33,378 nt of DNA from JANOBD01 sp031411495. GTDB lineage: Bacteria; Planctomycetota; Phycisphaerae; Tepidisphaerales; Tepidisphaeraceae. The position numbers and the translations under genes were made by a program. Position 1 is the first letter of the stretch. Every line of letters starts with the position of its first letter. Where the stretch lies: positions 1 to 33,378 of the forward strand of contig JANOBD010000002.1 in assembly GCA_031411495.1 (NCBI GenBank), in the 5' to 3' direction. Under the pieces are notes generated by a model. The model was not told the origin of the DNA. It did no database searches and saw only the letters and a list, made by a program, of their open reading frames with translations. Positions 6,965 through 14,051 of the stretch are shown here, in pieces.

Positions 6965-7687
6965 TCACTCGTCGGTCCACTGCAGGGTCTCCAGGTGTTT
7001 CGCGATATCGCCGGCGGTTTGAAACCGCGCGAGGATGAGCGAATCCTTCAAGCCGCGGATGATGTCCTTCACGACCTTGGGCTGGTCGGCATACTTGTGC
7101 CGACCGCCGACGACGGTGTGGAACACCATGATCAGGTTCAATACATCCTTGTGGATCTTGGCCCTGGTGGGTTTTCCGAGATCGAAGAAGTCGAGAAGCT
7201 TTACTTCGAAGCCGATGCCGACGCGGCGGATCATGATGTTGTCGTCGTGGATGTCGCCGTGATATTCGCCGCGGGCGTGAATGGGGGCGATGCCGCGCGC
7301 GAGCACGTAGAGCACGTGCAGCGCTTCGAAGGTGCTCAGCGGTGTCTGCAGTTCGAGAAACTCGCTGAGCTTCTGACCTTCCACCAATTCTGAAACGACG
7401 ACCGCCAGCTTCTGGCGCTTCACGGTCGTCTGTTCCTGGTGAAGATATTGAAGCAGGATCGGGCAGTGGCGCAGCGCATCGAGCTTGCGCGCGTAGGCGA
7501 TGGCGTTTTTGCCGTGCGGGTCGCGCTGCGGGTAGTAGATCTTCGCCGCCCGCCGAATGCCCGTGCCTTTTTCAAGCACGACGTAAACCTCGCCCTCGTA
7601 GCCGGAGCCGAGCGGATGCTCGATGACGTATCGGCCCAGGCGTCGGCCAGGTTCGAGGTGAAAGGGGATGGGGCGGGCGGTCGGCAC
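6965..7687 (-). CDS. Atypical protein-kinase-like protein with an HGD catalytic loop
   Basis: The 240-residue product keeps the core of a protein kinase fold. The glycine loop is GSGYEG (27-32), the ATP-binding lysine is in AAK (Lys49), the catalytic loop is HGDIHDDN (143-150, with Asp145 and Asn150), and DFF (166-168) takes the place of DFG. The HGDxHxxN form is seen in aminoglycoside-phosphotransferase-like and other atypical kinases instead of HRDxKxxN. The C lobe is short and there is no APE motif. The metal-binding Asp residues are present, so activity is possible. The substrate is unknown. The start is a GTG at 7687 (GCCGACCGCCCG follows); GGAGA overlaps it, so the start is uncertain. 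Confidence 0.75.
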   Translation of the reverse strand: MPTARPIPFHLEPGRRLGRYVIEHPLGSGYEGEVYVVLEKGTGIRRAAKIYYPQRDPHGKNAIAYARKLDALRHCPILLQYLHQEQTTVKRQKLAVVVSELVEGQKLSEFLELQTPLSTFEALHVLYVLARGIAPIHARGEYHGDIHDDNIMIRRVGIGFEVKLLDFFDLGKPTRAKIHKDVLNLIMVFHTVVGGRHKYADQPKVVKDIIRGLKDSLILARFQTAGDIAKHLETLQWTDE

Positions 7688-7844
7688 TCTCCACGCATGA
7701 TTCAGGGGGGCGAAAGTCGCGTCAAACCTGTTCGCGGGAATGGTTGGCGATAAGTGACGTTACCGGACGGGTTTGTCCCGGCTACAGAGAGGGGGCACTG
7801 GTTATAACGATCGTGCAGCGCTGGATTTGGTATCATCCCCCGCC

Positions 7845-8237
7845 ATGGATTGGCTCAAAGGGATTGGAGGCAAGGTCCTCACCGCGGTGCTGGTTCTGGG
7901 CGTGGCCGTCGCCGGCTACGGATGGTACGAGGCCGACCCGGCCACGCGGTCGATGTTCCTCTCCTCCGCTGGGAAGATCATCGGCTGGGTACTCGCAGTG
8001 ATCCTCATCCCCTGGGCCAGCTTCCTGGTGATCGGTTGGGTCGCGCGAAAGGATTCGAACGCGGCGGGCGTCATGCTCGTAGGATCAATGACAATCATCG
8101 AGGCCGCAGGTTTGATGTGGCTTTTCGATTTTGGTCTCAAGGGCGGTGCGGCGTGGTCGCTCGCGGTCGCAGCGATGCTGTTCGCGTTGGTTTACAATGT
8201 ATTTACTTGCGACTGGATCGCGGAGAAGGTCGAGTAA
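7845..8237 (+). CDS. Small polytopic membrane protein (130 aa), function unknown
   Basis: The product starts MDWLKGIGGKVLTAVL and has about four hydrophobic spans (11-27, 46-66, 75-95 and 102-120). An Arg-Lys loop follows span 2 (VARKDSNAAG). It ends with the charged tail CDWIAEKVE. An earlier in-frame ATG at 7773 would add 24 hydrophilic residues and fits less well. No ribosome binding site is clear. It is the first gene of the plus-strand run leading to the kinase at 8340 and may be co-transcribed with it, despite the repeat between them. Confidence 0.6.
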   Translation: MDWLKGIGGKVLTAVLVLGVAVAGYGWYEADPATRSMFLSSAGKIIGWVLAVILIPWASFLVIGWVARKDSNAAGVMLVGSMTIIEAAGLMWLFDFGLKGGAAWSLAVAAMLFALVYNVFTCDWIAEKVE

Positions 8238-8296
8238 GAGTCAGAGGTCAGTGGTCAGAGAACAGAAGTCAGAGGTCAGAAATCAGCGGTCAGAGT
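8238..8296 (+). repeat. GTCAGAG-word repeat without its complementary arm
   Basis: About eight copies of a 7-8-base word (GTCAGAGGTCAGTGGTCAGA...) start right at the stop of the preceding gene. The same word builds the left arm of the hairpin at 31382, but here the pyrimidine-rich right arm is missing. Confidence 0.55.
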
Positions 8297-8339
8297 GGTT
8301 AGCCGCCATTGCGCAGCGATGCGTTTCGAGGTTCTCACT

Positions 8340-9365
8340 ATGGCAACACAAGGCCAACGGGTTGGCGAATATGTTCTGGACCAGGTGCTCGGGCGCGGCG
8401 CGTTCGGCGAAGTCTGGCGCGCGCGGCATCACGTCTGGAACGATCGCTTCGCGGCCATCAAGATCCCGACCGATCCGAACTACCTCCGCGACCTGCAGCG
8501 CGAAGGCTTTACCGCGCCGCAAATGTCGCACAACAACATCGTCCGCGCGCTCGGCTTCGATCCGTTCAGCCAGCCTCCGTACCTCGTGATGGAATACGTG
8601 CCCGGCACGAGCCTGAGGCCGTACATCACCAATCGCAAGCTGACCGTCGCCGACTCCCTCGCGATCATGCGGCAAGTGCTCGATGGTCTGGATCACGCGC
8701 ACGCGCAGGGCATCGTCCATCGCGACATTAAGCCCGAAAACATCCTCATCCACGAACGCGCCGCCCGCGAAGGGTTCGATTCGCCCGGCGTGGTACTACT
8801 GACCGACTTCGGGCTCGGGCAGAGTTCCCGCAGGGTCTCGGCGGAGTCGATCGCGATGTCGGTGAGCATCCGCGACCCGAACGCGAAGGAACTGGTCGGC
8901 ACGATCGACTACATGGCTCCCGAACAACGCGCCGGCGGAACCGTCGACGCGCGGGCCGACGTCTACTCCTGCGGTGTCGTGCTCTTCGAGATGCTCACCG
9001 GCGAGCGCCCGGGCGGCAGCGAATTGCCAAGCGAAATCAACGGGAAAGTGCCCGTGTGGATCGACCAGGTCTTCAAGAAGGCCCACGCCCGCATCGAAAA
9101 TCGCTATGCGAGCGCTGCGGACTTCAAGGCCGCGCTCAAGGAGAAGACGGCCGTCATCCCGCCGCCGCTGCCCAATCGCAAGCTGGGTAGCTGCCCGACC
9201 TGCCGGGGATCGGTGGAAAAAGACGACCAGTTCTGCATGCACTGTGGTGTGCAACTGGTGTCCCACGTGCGTCGCTGTGCCGCGTGCGGGGCGTATCCCG
9301 CGCCGGAAGACCGATTCTGCATCCAGTGCGGAAGTGAACTGAACATTTCCAGCGTGATGGCGTAA
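8340..9365 (+). CDS. Ser/Thr protein kinase with two C-terminal zinc ribbons
   Basis: The 341-residue product is a Hanks-type kinase. The motifs are complete: glycine loop GRGAFGEV (18-25), AIK with Lys41, HRDIKPEN (127-134), DFG (156-158) and APE (193-195). A proline-rich linker (IPPPLP, 273-278) follows. Two zinc ribbons come last: Cys285/288 with Cys299/302, and Cys313/316 with Cys327/330. There is no transmembrane span, unlike the receptor-type PknB kinases, so it is cytoplasmic. The ribbons may bind a partner or nucleic acid. The start at ATG 8340 places the glycine loop normally; in-frame ATGs at 8295 and 8319 are possible. The next gene encodes a membrane-anchored zinc ribbon of similar pattern, which suggests that the two act together. 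Confidence 0.92.
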   Translation: MATQGQRVGEYVLDQVLGRGAFGEVWRARHHVWNDRFAAIKIPTDPNYLRDLQREGFTAPQMSHNNIVRALGFDPFSQPPYLVMEYVPGTSLRPYITNRKLTVADSLAIMRQVLDGLDHAHAQGIVHRDIKPENILIHERAAREGFDSPGVVLLTDFGLGQSSRRVSAESIAMSVSIRDPNAKELVGTIDYMAPEQRAGGTVDARADVYSCGVVLFEMLTGERPGGSELPSEINGKVPVWIDQVFKKAHARIENRYASAADFKAALKEKTAVIPPPLPNRKLGSCPTCRGSVEKDDQFCMHCGVQLVSHVRRCAACGAYPAPEDRFCIQCGSELNISSVMA

Positions 9366-9416
9366 GATGGTTGGTCAGTGGTCCGGGTTTCGGTTTGTGG
9401 ACAAAGGAGTGAAGTC

Positions 9417-9731
9417 ATGGAGCCGGTGCTCTTCACATTGCTGATCACCTGTCTGATGGTCGCCGCCGTGGTCTGGTTGGCGATCACCGTGCTGCGGATC
9501 GTCTTCAAGGTCATGATCTGGGGCATCAAAACGCCGTTCCGCGTCGGGCGCCACCTGATGATCAACGCATCATCGCGGCCGATCCTCTCGCTGCGCTGCG
9601 CCAACCGCCGCTGCGGATGTCGTCTTCGCGAAGAGGGCCGATTCTGTCCGCGCTGCGGCCAGCCGGTCGCACTGCACCAGTTCCAGTTCGAACGCCCGCG
9701 CGTCGCGCAGCCGGTCTCACGCGTGGCATAA
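9417..9731 (+). CDS. Membrane-anchored zinc-ribbon protein (104 aa)
   Basis: ATG 9417 has AAAGGAG 8 bases upstream. Residues 5-35 form one long hydrophobic span. Residues 60-82 (CANRRCGCRLREEGRFCPRC) carry Cys61, 66, 68, 77 and 80 in a zinc-ribbon layout, most like the last ribbon of the kinase encoded just upstream (CGAYPAPEDRFCIQC). The basic residues after the span place the ribbon in the cytoplasm. It could tether the kinase, or a complex containing it, to the membrane. That role is inferred from the shared motif and the 51-base gap only. Confidence 0.75.
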   Translation: MEPVLFTLLITCLMVAAVVWLAITVLRIVFKVMIWGIKTPFRVGRHLMINASSRPILSLRCANRRCGCRLREEGRFCPRCGQPVALHQFQFERPRVAQPVSRVA

Positions 9732-9740
9732 GAATCCCTT

Positions 9741-9759
9741 CGGTTCGCGCTGCGAACCG
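9741..9759 (+). terminator. Hairpin after the membrane zinc-ribbon gene
   Basis: CGGTTCGC and GCGAACCG pair around the 3-base loop GCT, ten bases after the stop. No T tract follows, so it may act as an RNA end-stabiliser rather than a terminator. Confidence 0.45.
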
Positions 9760-9767
9760 CGAGTCTG

Positions 9768-9830
9768 GTAGTGTCCGCGGTACTCTGCGGACCACTTGCC
9801 AAATGGTCCGCAGAGTACAGCGGACCCTAC
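9768..9830. repeat. 63-base REP/MITE-like palindrome
   Basis: Two 27-base arms (9768-9794 and 9804-9830) pair with only two mismatches around a 9-base loop. The outer ends are GTAG and CTAC, and the core is TACTCTGCGGACCA with its complement. Length, symmetry and position between genes fit a REP or miniature mobile element. I see no second copy in this window. Confidence 0.65.
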
Positions 9831-9836
9831 GAATTG

Positions 9837-10667
9837 ATGCCCTTGAGCGTCGAACCCAGTTGGAGCCGAGATCCCCGCAGCCGCGCCCTGACGCGCGGCG
9901 TCCTCATGTCGCTGGCGCGAAAACGCGACTGGTACTTCCACGCCTCCTATTTCTGGACGATCGTCTGGGCCGTCCTCACACTCGGCACTTGGCCGCTGCT
10001 GTTGCAGTCGTACCGGTTCGATCGGTTTCGAAGGCTCGAGTGGAATCAGTATGCGGCGTTTGCACAGTGGCTACGTCTTGTCACCAACGACTCGAATGCA
10101 GCCGAGGTTGAGGCACTGGCAGAAAGGGCCCTTCGAACAAGCTCGACGCATCGTTTTTGGGTTCGCTTTTTCGTGTTTTCGGCACTGCTGATCGCGACGA
10201 TCGCGTTTGTGCGCAGTGTCGATCTTCTCGTTCTCGTAAAGACGTCATTCATTCCGCAATCGATCTTGTGGACCGCGCTGGCCTACAATGCGGTCCTTTC
10301 GGTCGGCTGGATCGTTCATCTGTCTTGCGTACTTCGGCAACAATTACTCACAGCGATTTGGATCGGCCGGCTGAACGAACTCCTCGAAACACTAGAAAAG
10401 CGTTCGCTCCCGATTCATGGACGCGTCACTTCCACCGTACCCTTCATTGTCTCTTCAGTCGGTTTAGCACTATTTGCAGTGGTCGGCCCCACGTGGGCGG
10501 CGGCCATGCTCGCCGCGGTCGCCGTCCAGAACCGATACACGAATGGTACGCGTGCCATCCGCCTCGCGCTCCTCGAACGCATGCTCGAATGGATGGACAC
10601 CAGCGGCCTGCCGGTGGAGTTTGATATCGAGGAGATCGAGCCGGAGGAATTGGTGGCGATGGGGTGA
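9837..10667 (+). CDS. Polytopic membrane protein (about 276 aa), DUF4234-like start
   Basis: The product has a basic segment (ARKRDWYFHASYFWTIVW) leading into a first span with LTLGTWPLLL, which recalls DUF4234-type small membrane proteins. Further spans lie near FFVFSALLIATIAFV, ILWTALAYNAVLSVGWIVHL and VPFIVSSVGLALFAVVGPTW. The C-terminus is acidic (EFDIEEIEPEELVAMG). The open frame extends left into the palindrome at 9768-9830, so the real start is ATG 9837 or 9906; neither has a clear ribosome binding site. The function is unknown. Its place between a membrane zinc ribbon and the ESCRT-III-like genes suggests a membrane partner of that cluster. Confidence 0.65.
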   Translation: MPLSVEPSWSRDPRSRALTRGVLMSLARKRDWYFHASYFWTIVWAVLTLGTWPLLLQSYRFDRFRRLEWNQYAAFAQWLRLVTNDSNAAEVEALAERALRTSSTHRFWVRFFVFSALLIATIAFVRSVDLLVLVKTSFIPQSILWTALAYNAVLSVGWIVHLSCVLRQQLLTAIWIGRLNELLETLEKRSLPIHGRVTSTVPFIVSSVGLALFAVVGPTWAAAMLAAVAVQNRYTNGTRAIRLALLERMLEWMDTSGLPVEFDIEEIEPEELVAMG

Positions 10668-10690
10668 AGAGCGATTGGTTTGAAATGTAG

Positions 10691-10752
10691 GGGTCAGGCT
10701 CGCCTGACCCGGGATCGACGATTGCAGGCCTCGGGCGAGGCAAGCCTCGCCC
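10691..10752 (+). terminator. Two tandem perfect hairpins
   Basis: GGGTCAGGC/GCCTGACCC (10691-10710) and GGGCGAGGC/GCCTCGCCC (10733-10752) each have a 9-base perfect stem and a 2-base loop. They follow the stop at 10667. There is no T tract. They resemble mobile intergenic hairpins as much as terminators. Confidence 0.5.
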
Positions 10753-10768
10753 CATCGATTGGAAATCC

Positions 10769-10900
10769 ATGTCCCACCTCAACCTCGTCCAGGGAATCAT
10801 CGGCTGGACGATCGCGCCGATCGTCCTGATCGCCTATGCGCTGTGGCCCCGCAATGCGCAAGAGCTGCCGCCCGATTCGAAAGAGAAGTCGTTCCCCTAG
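10769..10900 (+). CDS. 43-residue single-span membrane protein
   Basis: ATG 10769 opens a 43-codon frame ending TAG at 10900. The product MSHLNLVQGIIGWTIAPIVL... has one hydrophobic span (about residues 8-26), a WPR boundary and a hydrophilic tail LPPDSKEKSFP. The site GGAAATCC just upstream is a weak ribosome binding site. The span-plus-tail layout and position 37 bases before the winged-helix/ESCRT-III-like gene support a real small protein, perhaps a membrane anchor. The function is unknown. Confidence 0.5.
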   Translation: MSHLNLVQGIIGWTIAPIVLIAYALWPRNAQELPPDSKEKSFP

Positions 10901-10937
10901 TTGTAATCCGCCCGCGTTGGCCCAAAATTGAGAACCG

Positions 10938-12419
10938 ATGCCCAAGCCAAACGATCCAACCTGGCACCAGCAGCGCGAACAGGAACTCGCACGCCACTTC
11001 ACGCAGCTTCTGACCGAGAAGAAGTTCGTCGTCGACACGACCGATGGCCGCAAGAGCGTCACGGCGTTCCAGAAGTCGGTGAATGAGGCCGACCAATCGG
11101 TCGCCATCAAGCGGCTCATGATCGAAGCCGGTTCCAGCGATCACGCGCTGCAGCGAAAGCTGCCCAGCGGACTTTCGATCGACATCACGCTCAAGGATCG
11201 TCACCTGCTGCTGTTCGAGAAGACGTTCGGCGTCATCCGCTTCCAAAGCGTGCCGCCGACGCAGTCGCTCATCAAGGGCGAAGAGGTCTATCCGCTGAAC
11301 GAGCGGGACGTGCGGGCGGCACTCAACTCGCTGCCGCCTCCTTTGGGGGATGGGAAGAAGCGCGTGCCTTTGACGGTTATCCTGTTCAGTTCGGCAGGAT
11401 TTACAAAAGAGGCGCAGCTTCTAGCGGACAGGCTCGCCGAGAAAACCATCATACTGGTCGAGCCGAACGATGCCGGCGGCTGGACCGTGCACGGAACGCC
11501 GGAAACGCGGGGCGTGCTCGATCTGATCGATCCCGAGATCGACGACCAGAAGCGACGTAGAATCCGCGACTCGATCGCCGAAAGTGAGTTCGAGCTGAGT
11601 CGCTCCGGCGTTTCTGCCGAGAAAATGGCGACGCAGACGCAGCTGCCTTTGAGTAAGGTAGAGGAAGAGTTCAAGCGGTACGCAAACGAGCGCCGGGGCC
11701 TGACGGCCAAGCGAATGGACGGCCGGCTCGTGCTGTACCGCGAATCAACCCCGCCGCCGAATGCGGGAGGACCGAAGATGCCGATCATCGACAAGTTCAA
11801 ATCGATCTTCGCGAGTTCCGACGAGAAGAAGATCGCCTTTCTCGCCGAGCGTCGCACGCAGATCGCCCAGCAGACCGAGCGCGTCCAGGACGACATGCAC
11901 GCGCTGGAACAGCACGAGCTTCAACTGAAGGAGCAATTCAAGACCAACGAGAGCGCGCTCATCCGCAAACGCGTGACGACGCAGCTGGTCGAGCTTCGGC
12001 GCGAGATCGACCGCAAGGCCCAGCTGCTCCAGATGCTGAACCAGCAGAAGAACGTGGTGGCGGCTCACCTGCACAGCCTCGAATTGATCAGTCAGGGCCA
12101 GGGCGTGAAGCTGCCGAGCGGCGAAGAGTTGGCCGAAGATGCCGCCAAGGCCGAGGAAGTGCTTGCGCAGGTACAGGCCGACTCGGAGCTGGCAGATGAA
12201 CTCGTCGGCACAGGCTCTATCCGCGCCGGCATGACCAACGACGAAGCCGCGATGTACGACGAGCTGATGAAGGAAATCGGCGAGCCAAAGGTCGCGGAGA
12301 AGCAGGGCGAGCCAGTGAAGAACCAGGGCGACCCGATCCCCCAGAAGACGGAGCCGGTGGCTCAGAAGACGAGTACGACGACGCAGCCGCAGCGAAGATC
12401 GGAAGCATCGCCGGGATAA
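10938..12419 (+). CDS. Winged-helix and ESCRT-III-like coiled-coil protein (493 aa)
   Basis: Three parts can be read. Residues 1-200 are an alpha/beta region with strands such as SGLSIDITL and PLTVILFSSAGFTKEAQLLA, distantly like a nuclease or Rossmann core, but without a visible active site. Residues 214-268 (SGVSAEKMATQTQLPLSKVE, then a strand ending GRLVLYRE) look like a winged helix. Residues 281-450 resemble Snf7/CHMP4: a start MPIIDKFKSIFASSDEKK, a long basic coiled coil to about 390, then acidic helices (AEEVLAQVQADSELADELVG, AAMYDELMKEIG). A winged helix before an ESCRT-III domain is the layout of eukaryotic CHMP7. An internal ATG at 11778 has GGGAGG 7 bases upstream and could give a 213-residue ESCRT-III-only product. 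The tail (450-493) is low complexity. The assignment is by eye; a general coiled-coil protein is the alternative. Confidence 0.7.
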   Translation: MPKPNDPTWHQQREQELARHFTQLLTEKKFVVDTTDGRKSVTAFQKSVNEADQSVAIKRLMIEAGSSDHALQRKLPSGLSIDITLKDRHLLLFEKTFGVIRFQSVPPTQSLIKGEEVYPLNERDVRAALNSLPPPLGDGKKRVPLTVILFSSAGFTKEAQLLADRLAEKTIILVEPNDAGGWTVHGTPETRGVLDLIDPEIDDQKRRRIRDSIAESEFELSRSGVSAEKMATQTQLPLSKVEEEFKRYANERRGLTAKRMDGRLVLYRESTPPPNAGGPKMPIIDKFKSIFASSDEKKIAFLAERRTQIAQQTERVQDDMHALEQHELQLKEQFKTNESALIRKRVTTQLVELRREIDRKAQLLQMLNQQKNVVAAHLHSLELISQGQGVKLPSGEELAEDAAKAEEVLAQVQADSELADELVGTGSIRAGMTNDEAAMYDELMKEIGEPKVAEKQGEPVKNQGDPIPQKTEPVAQKTSTTTQPQRRSEASPG

Positions 12420-12423
12420 GGAG

Positions 12424-12490
12424 AAGGGATGAGAGCGGAGGAATGAGGGATGAACGCAATGTTTCATCCCTCCGCCCTCATCCCTCATCC
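12424..12490. repeat. GATGAGGG-word hairpin between two ESCRT-III-like genes
   Basis: GAGGGATGAA (12445-12454) pairs with TTCATCCCTC (12463-12472), and outer GGGATGAG/CGGAGG words pair with CCTCCGCCCTCATCCC. It begins five bases after the stop codon and is built from the same words as the hairpin after rpsG. Confidence 0.6.
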
Positions 12491-12500
12491 CTCTGAAACT

Positions 12501-13109
12501 ATGGCCTTAATCGACTACATCTTCGGCCGCGAAAAGAGCCTCTCGGAACTCTCGCCGGCCGAGCTGCGCAAGGAAGAGATCCTCATCGGCAAGCAGCGGG
12601 AGAAGCTGCTGGCGCGGATCGAGGATGTCGCCGTCCAGAAAAAGCGCATCTTTGAAAACGGCGCCAAGAGCACTTCGCCGGAGCTGCGCAAGGCATTGGC
12701 GGGCGAGTTCGAACTCAAATCGCGCGAACAGTTGATGTCCGCGCGCGAACTCAACGTCCGCTCCAAGGAACTGCTCACGGTCTCGCGCCTGCGAATGGTG
12801 AAAGAGCATCAAGGCAAGGGCAAAGCACTCGGCCGGCTGAAGATCGGCGTGAAGGATTTCGCCAAGATCTCCGGCTGGATCGACGACGATTCGGTCACCC
12901 AGGAGATGTACACCGAGCAGCTCGACTCGCTGCTGGAACTCGGCGAATCGTCCGACCGCGATGCGCTCAACGCCACAAAACTCGGCGACGCGGGCCAGGA
13001 CCTGATGAGCCTGTGGGACAAGATGGATCAGGGCGCGATGAAGCCCGAAGAGGCGCTGCAGAAGGCGGAAGAAGTGGTACGGAGAAAGAGCGGAGAAGCG
13101 GGAACTTAA
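12501..13109 (+). CDS. ESCRT-III-like helical protein (202 aa)
   Basis: ATG 12501 follows the hairpin directly; an earlier ATG at 12450 lies inside the hairpin and is unlikely. The product starts MALIDYIFGREKSLSELSPA, close in style to CHMP proteins that begin LFGR-K-TPEEL. A long basic helix hairpin follows (about 20-105: KQREKLLARIEDVAVQKKRI, SPELRKALAGEFELKSREQL). The C-terminal half is acidic with separate short helices (EQLDSLLELGESSDRDA, DLMSLWDKMDQGAMKPEEAL). Basic N-half, acidic C-half and about 200 residues fit ESCRT-III. There are no Cys, catalytic or membrane motifs. It is the second of three similar genes in a row. Confidence 0.65.
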   Translation: MALIDYIFGREKSLSELSPAELRKEEILIGKQREKLLARIEDVAVQKKRIFENGAKSTSPELRKALAGEFELKSREQLMSARELNVRSKELLTVSRLRMVKEHQGKGKALGRLKIGVKDFAKISGWIDDDSVTQEMYTEQLDSLLELGESSDRDALNATKLGDAGQDLMSLWDKMDQGAMKPEEALQKAEEVVRRKSGEAGT

Positions 13110-13118
13110 GGAACGCGA

Positions 13119-13192
13119 AATGAAAAATGAGAAATGCGAAATGAATGAGGCGGATTCCTCCATTTCGCATTTCCCATTGAGCATTTTGAATT
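13119..13192. repeat. AAATGCG-word hairpin before the third ESCRT-III-like gene
   Basis: GAAATGCGAAATG (13131-13143) and CATTTCGCATTTC (13161-13173) are perfect 13-base complements, with GAGG/CCTC pairing further in. Unlike the GATGAGGG hairpins this one is AT-rich. It fills the 90-base gap and ends seven bases before the next ATG. Confidence 0.6.
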
Positions 13193-13199
13193 GATCTAA

Positions 13200-13805
13200 A
13201 TGGGCTTATTCAAATCCAAAGATGAACGCCGCGTCGAGCGGGAGATGGCGATCCGCCGCGGGCTTCGCTCCATCGAGAAATCCATTCTCGAGCAGGGCAA
13301 GTTCAGCGAGCAGTTCGTCAAGCAGGCCCAGCAGGCGAAACGCATCGGTGATAATCAGCAGTACAATTTCATCCGCAGTTCGCTCAAGAAGACGGCGACT
13401 ATCAAGCGGATGCTCGAGCGTCAGCTCGTCGCGATACAGAGCGCGCTGATCGTTTCCAAGCAGGCGCAGGCGAGCGTGCAGTTTGCCGAGAGCATGAACC
13501 TCATGAGCCGCGAAATCGGCAAAGCCTTCGGCGAAATCGATCTCACCAAGACGCAGGCGCAGTGGGAAAAGGCCGTCACGCAGGCCAACACGGTCGAAGA
13601 ACGCATGGGCCTCTTCCTCGACACGATGGAGCAGACCGCCAGCGGCGGGGTGAACGTTGGCGAGTCATCCGCCGTCTCCGATCAGGAAATCGACCGCATG
13701 ATCGAGGCGGACGTGCTGGCGCAGGAACAATCCGAACTCGGCAAGCTCGATCAACTCGAGAACGAGATCGAAAAAGAGCTGGCGCGCGATCGGCAGAAGA
13801 GCTGA
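13200..13805 (+). CDS. ESCRT-III-like protein with CHMP1/CHMP2-type layout (201 aa)
   Basis: The product starts MGLFKSKDERRVEREMAIRR. Residues 12-110 form a long basic helical hairpin, with EQFVKQAQQAKRIGDNQQYN and RSSLKKTATIKRMLERQL. This matches the CHMP order of a helix with K-x-x-AK-x-G, a short break, then an R-rich helix. MSREIGKAFGEIDLTKTQAQ (102-121) parallels the KAM-x-x-MN segment of CHMP1/2, and QWEKAVTQANTVEERMGLFL (121-140) parallels the F-x-x-x-x-E helix that follows it. The C-terminus is acidic (SDQEIDRMIEADV, LENEIEKELARDR). ESCRT-III proteins form membrane-bending polymers. No Vps4-like ATPase lies nearby. The ATG at 13200 has no clear ribosome binding site. Resemblance was judged by eye, without alignment scores. 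Confidence 0.7.
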   Translation: MGLFKSKDERRVEREMAIRRGLRSIEKSILEQGKFSEQFVKQAQQAKRIGDNQQYNFIRSSLKKTATIKRMLERQLVAIQSALIVSKQAQASVQFAESMNLMSREIGKAFGEIDLTKTQAQWEKAVTQANTVEERMGLFLDTMEQTASGGVNVGESSAVSDQEIDRMIEADVLAQEQSELGKLDQLENEIEKELARDRQKS

Positions 13806-14051
13806 CGCGCCGTCGCTGCACGCCGCCGGCATTTCGCCGGTGCCTGCGAGCAATCGAGCGCCAGCGATACACGTGCGGGCAATTCTGCAACGTCGGTGTT
13901 CCGCGAGGATCACAGGATCGATCGGTCACCGCTGACGAAATCTCTTACGGAAATGTCACTTTCTCCTCGTTGCCGTCATGCTGGTCGGCACAGAGAATCG
14001 GCCGGCCGGCGACGCTTCGTCGAATCGGCTGGCGTGAACGAAGGAGACACG

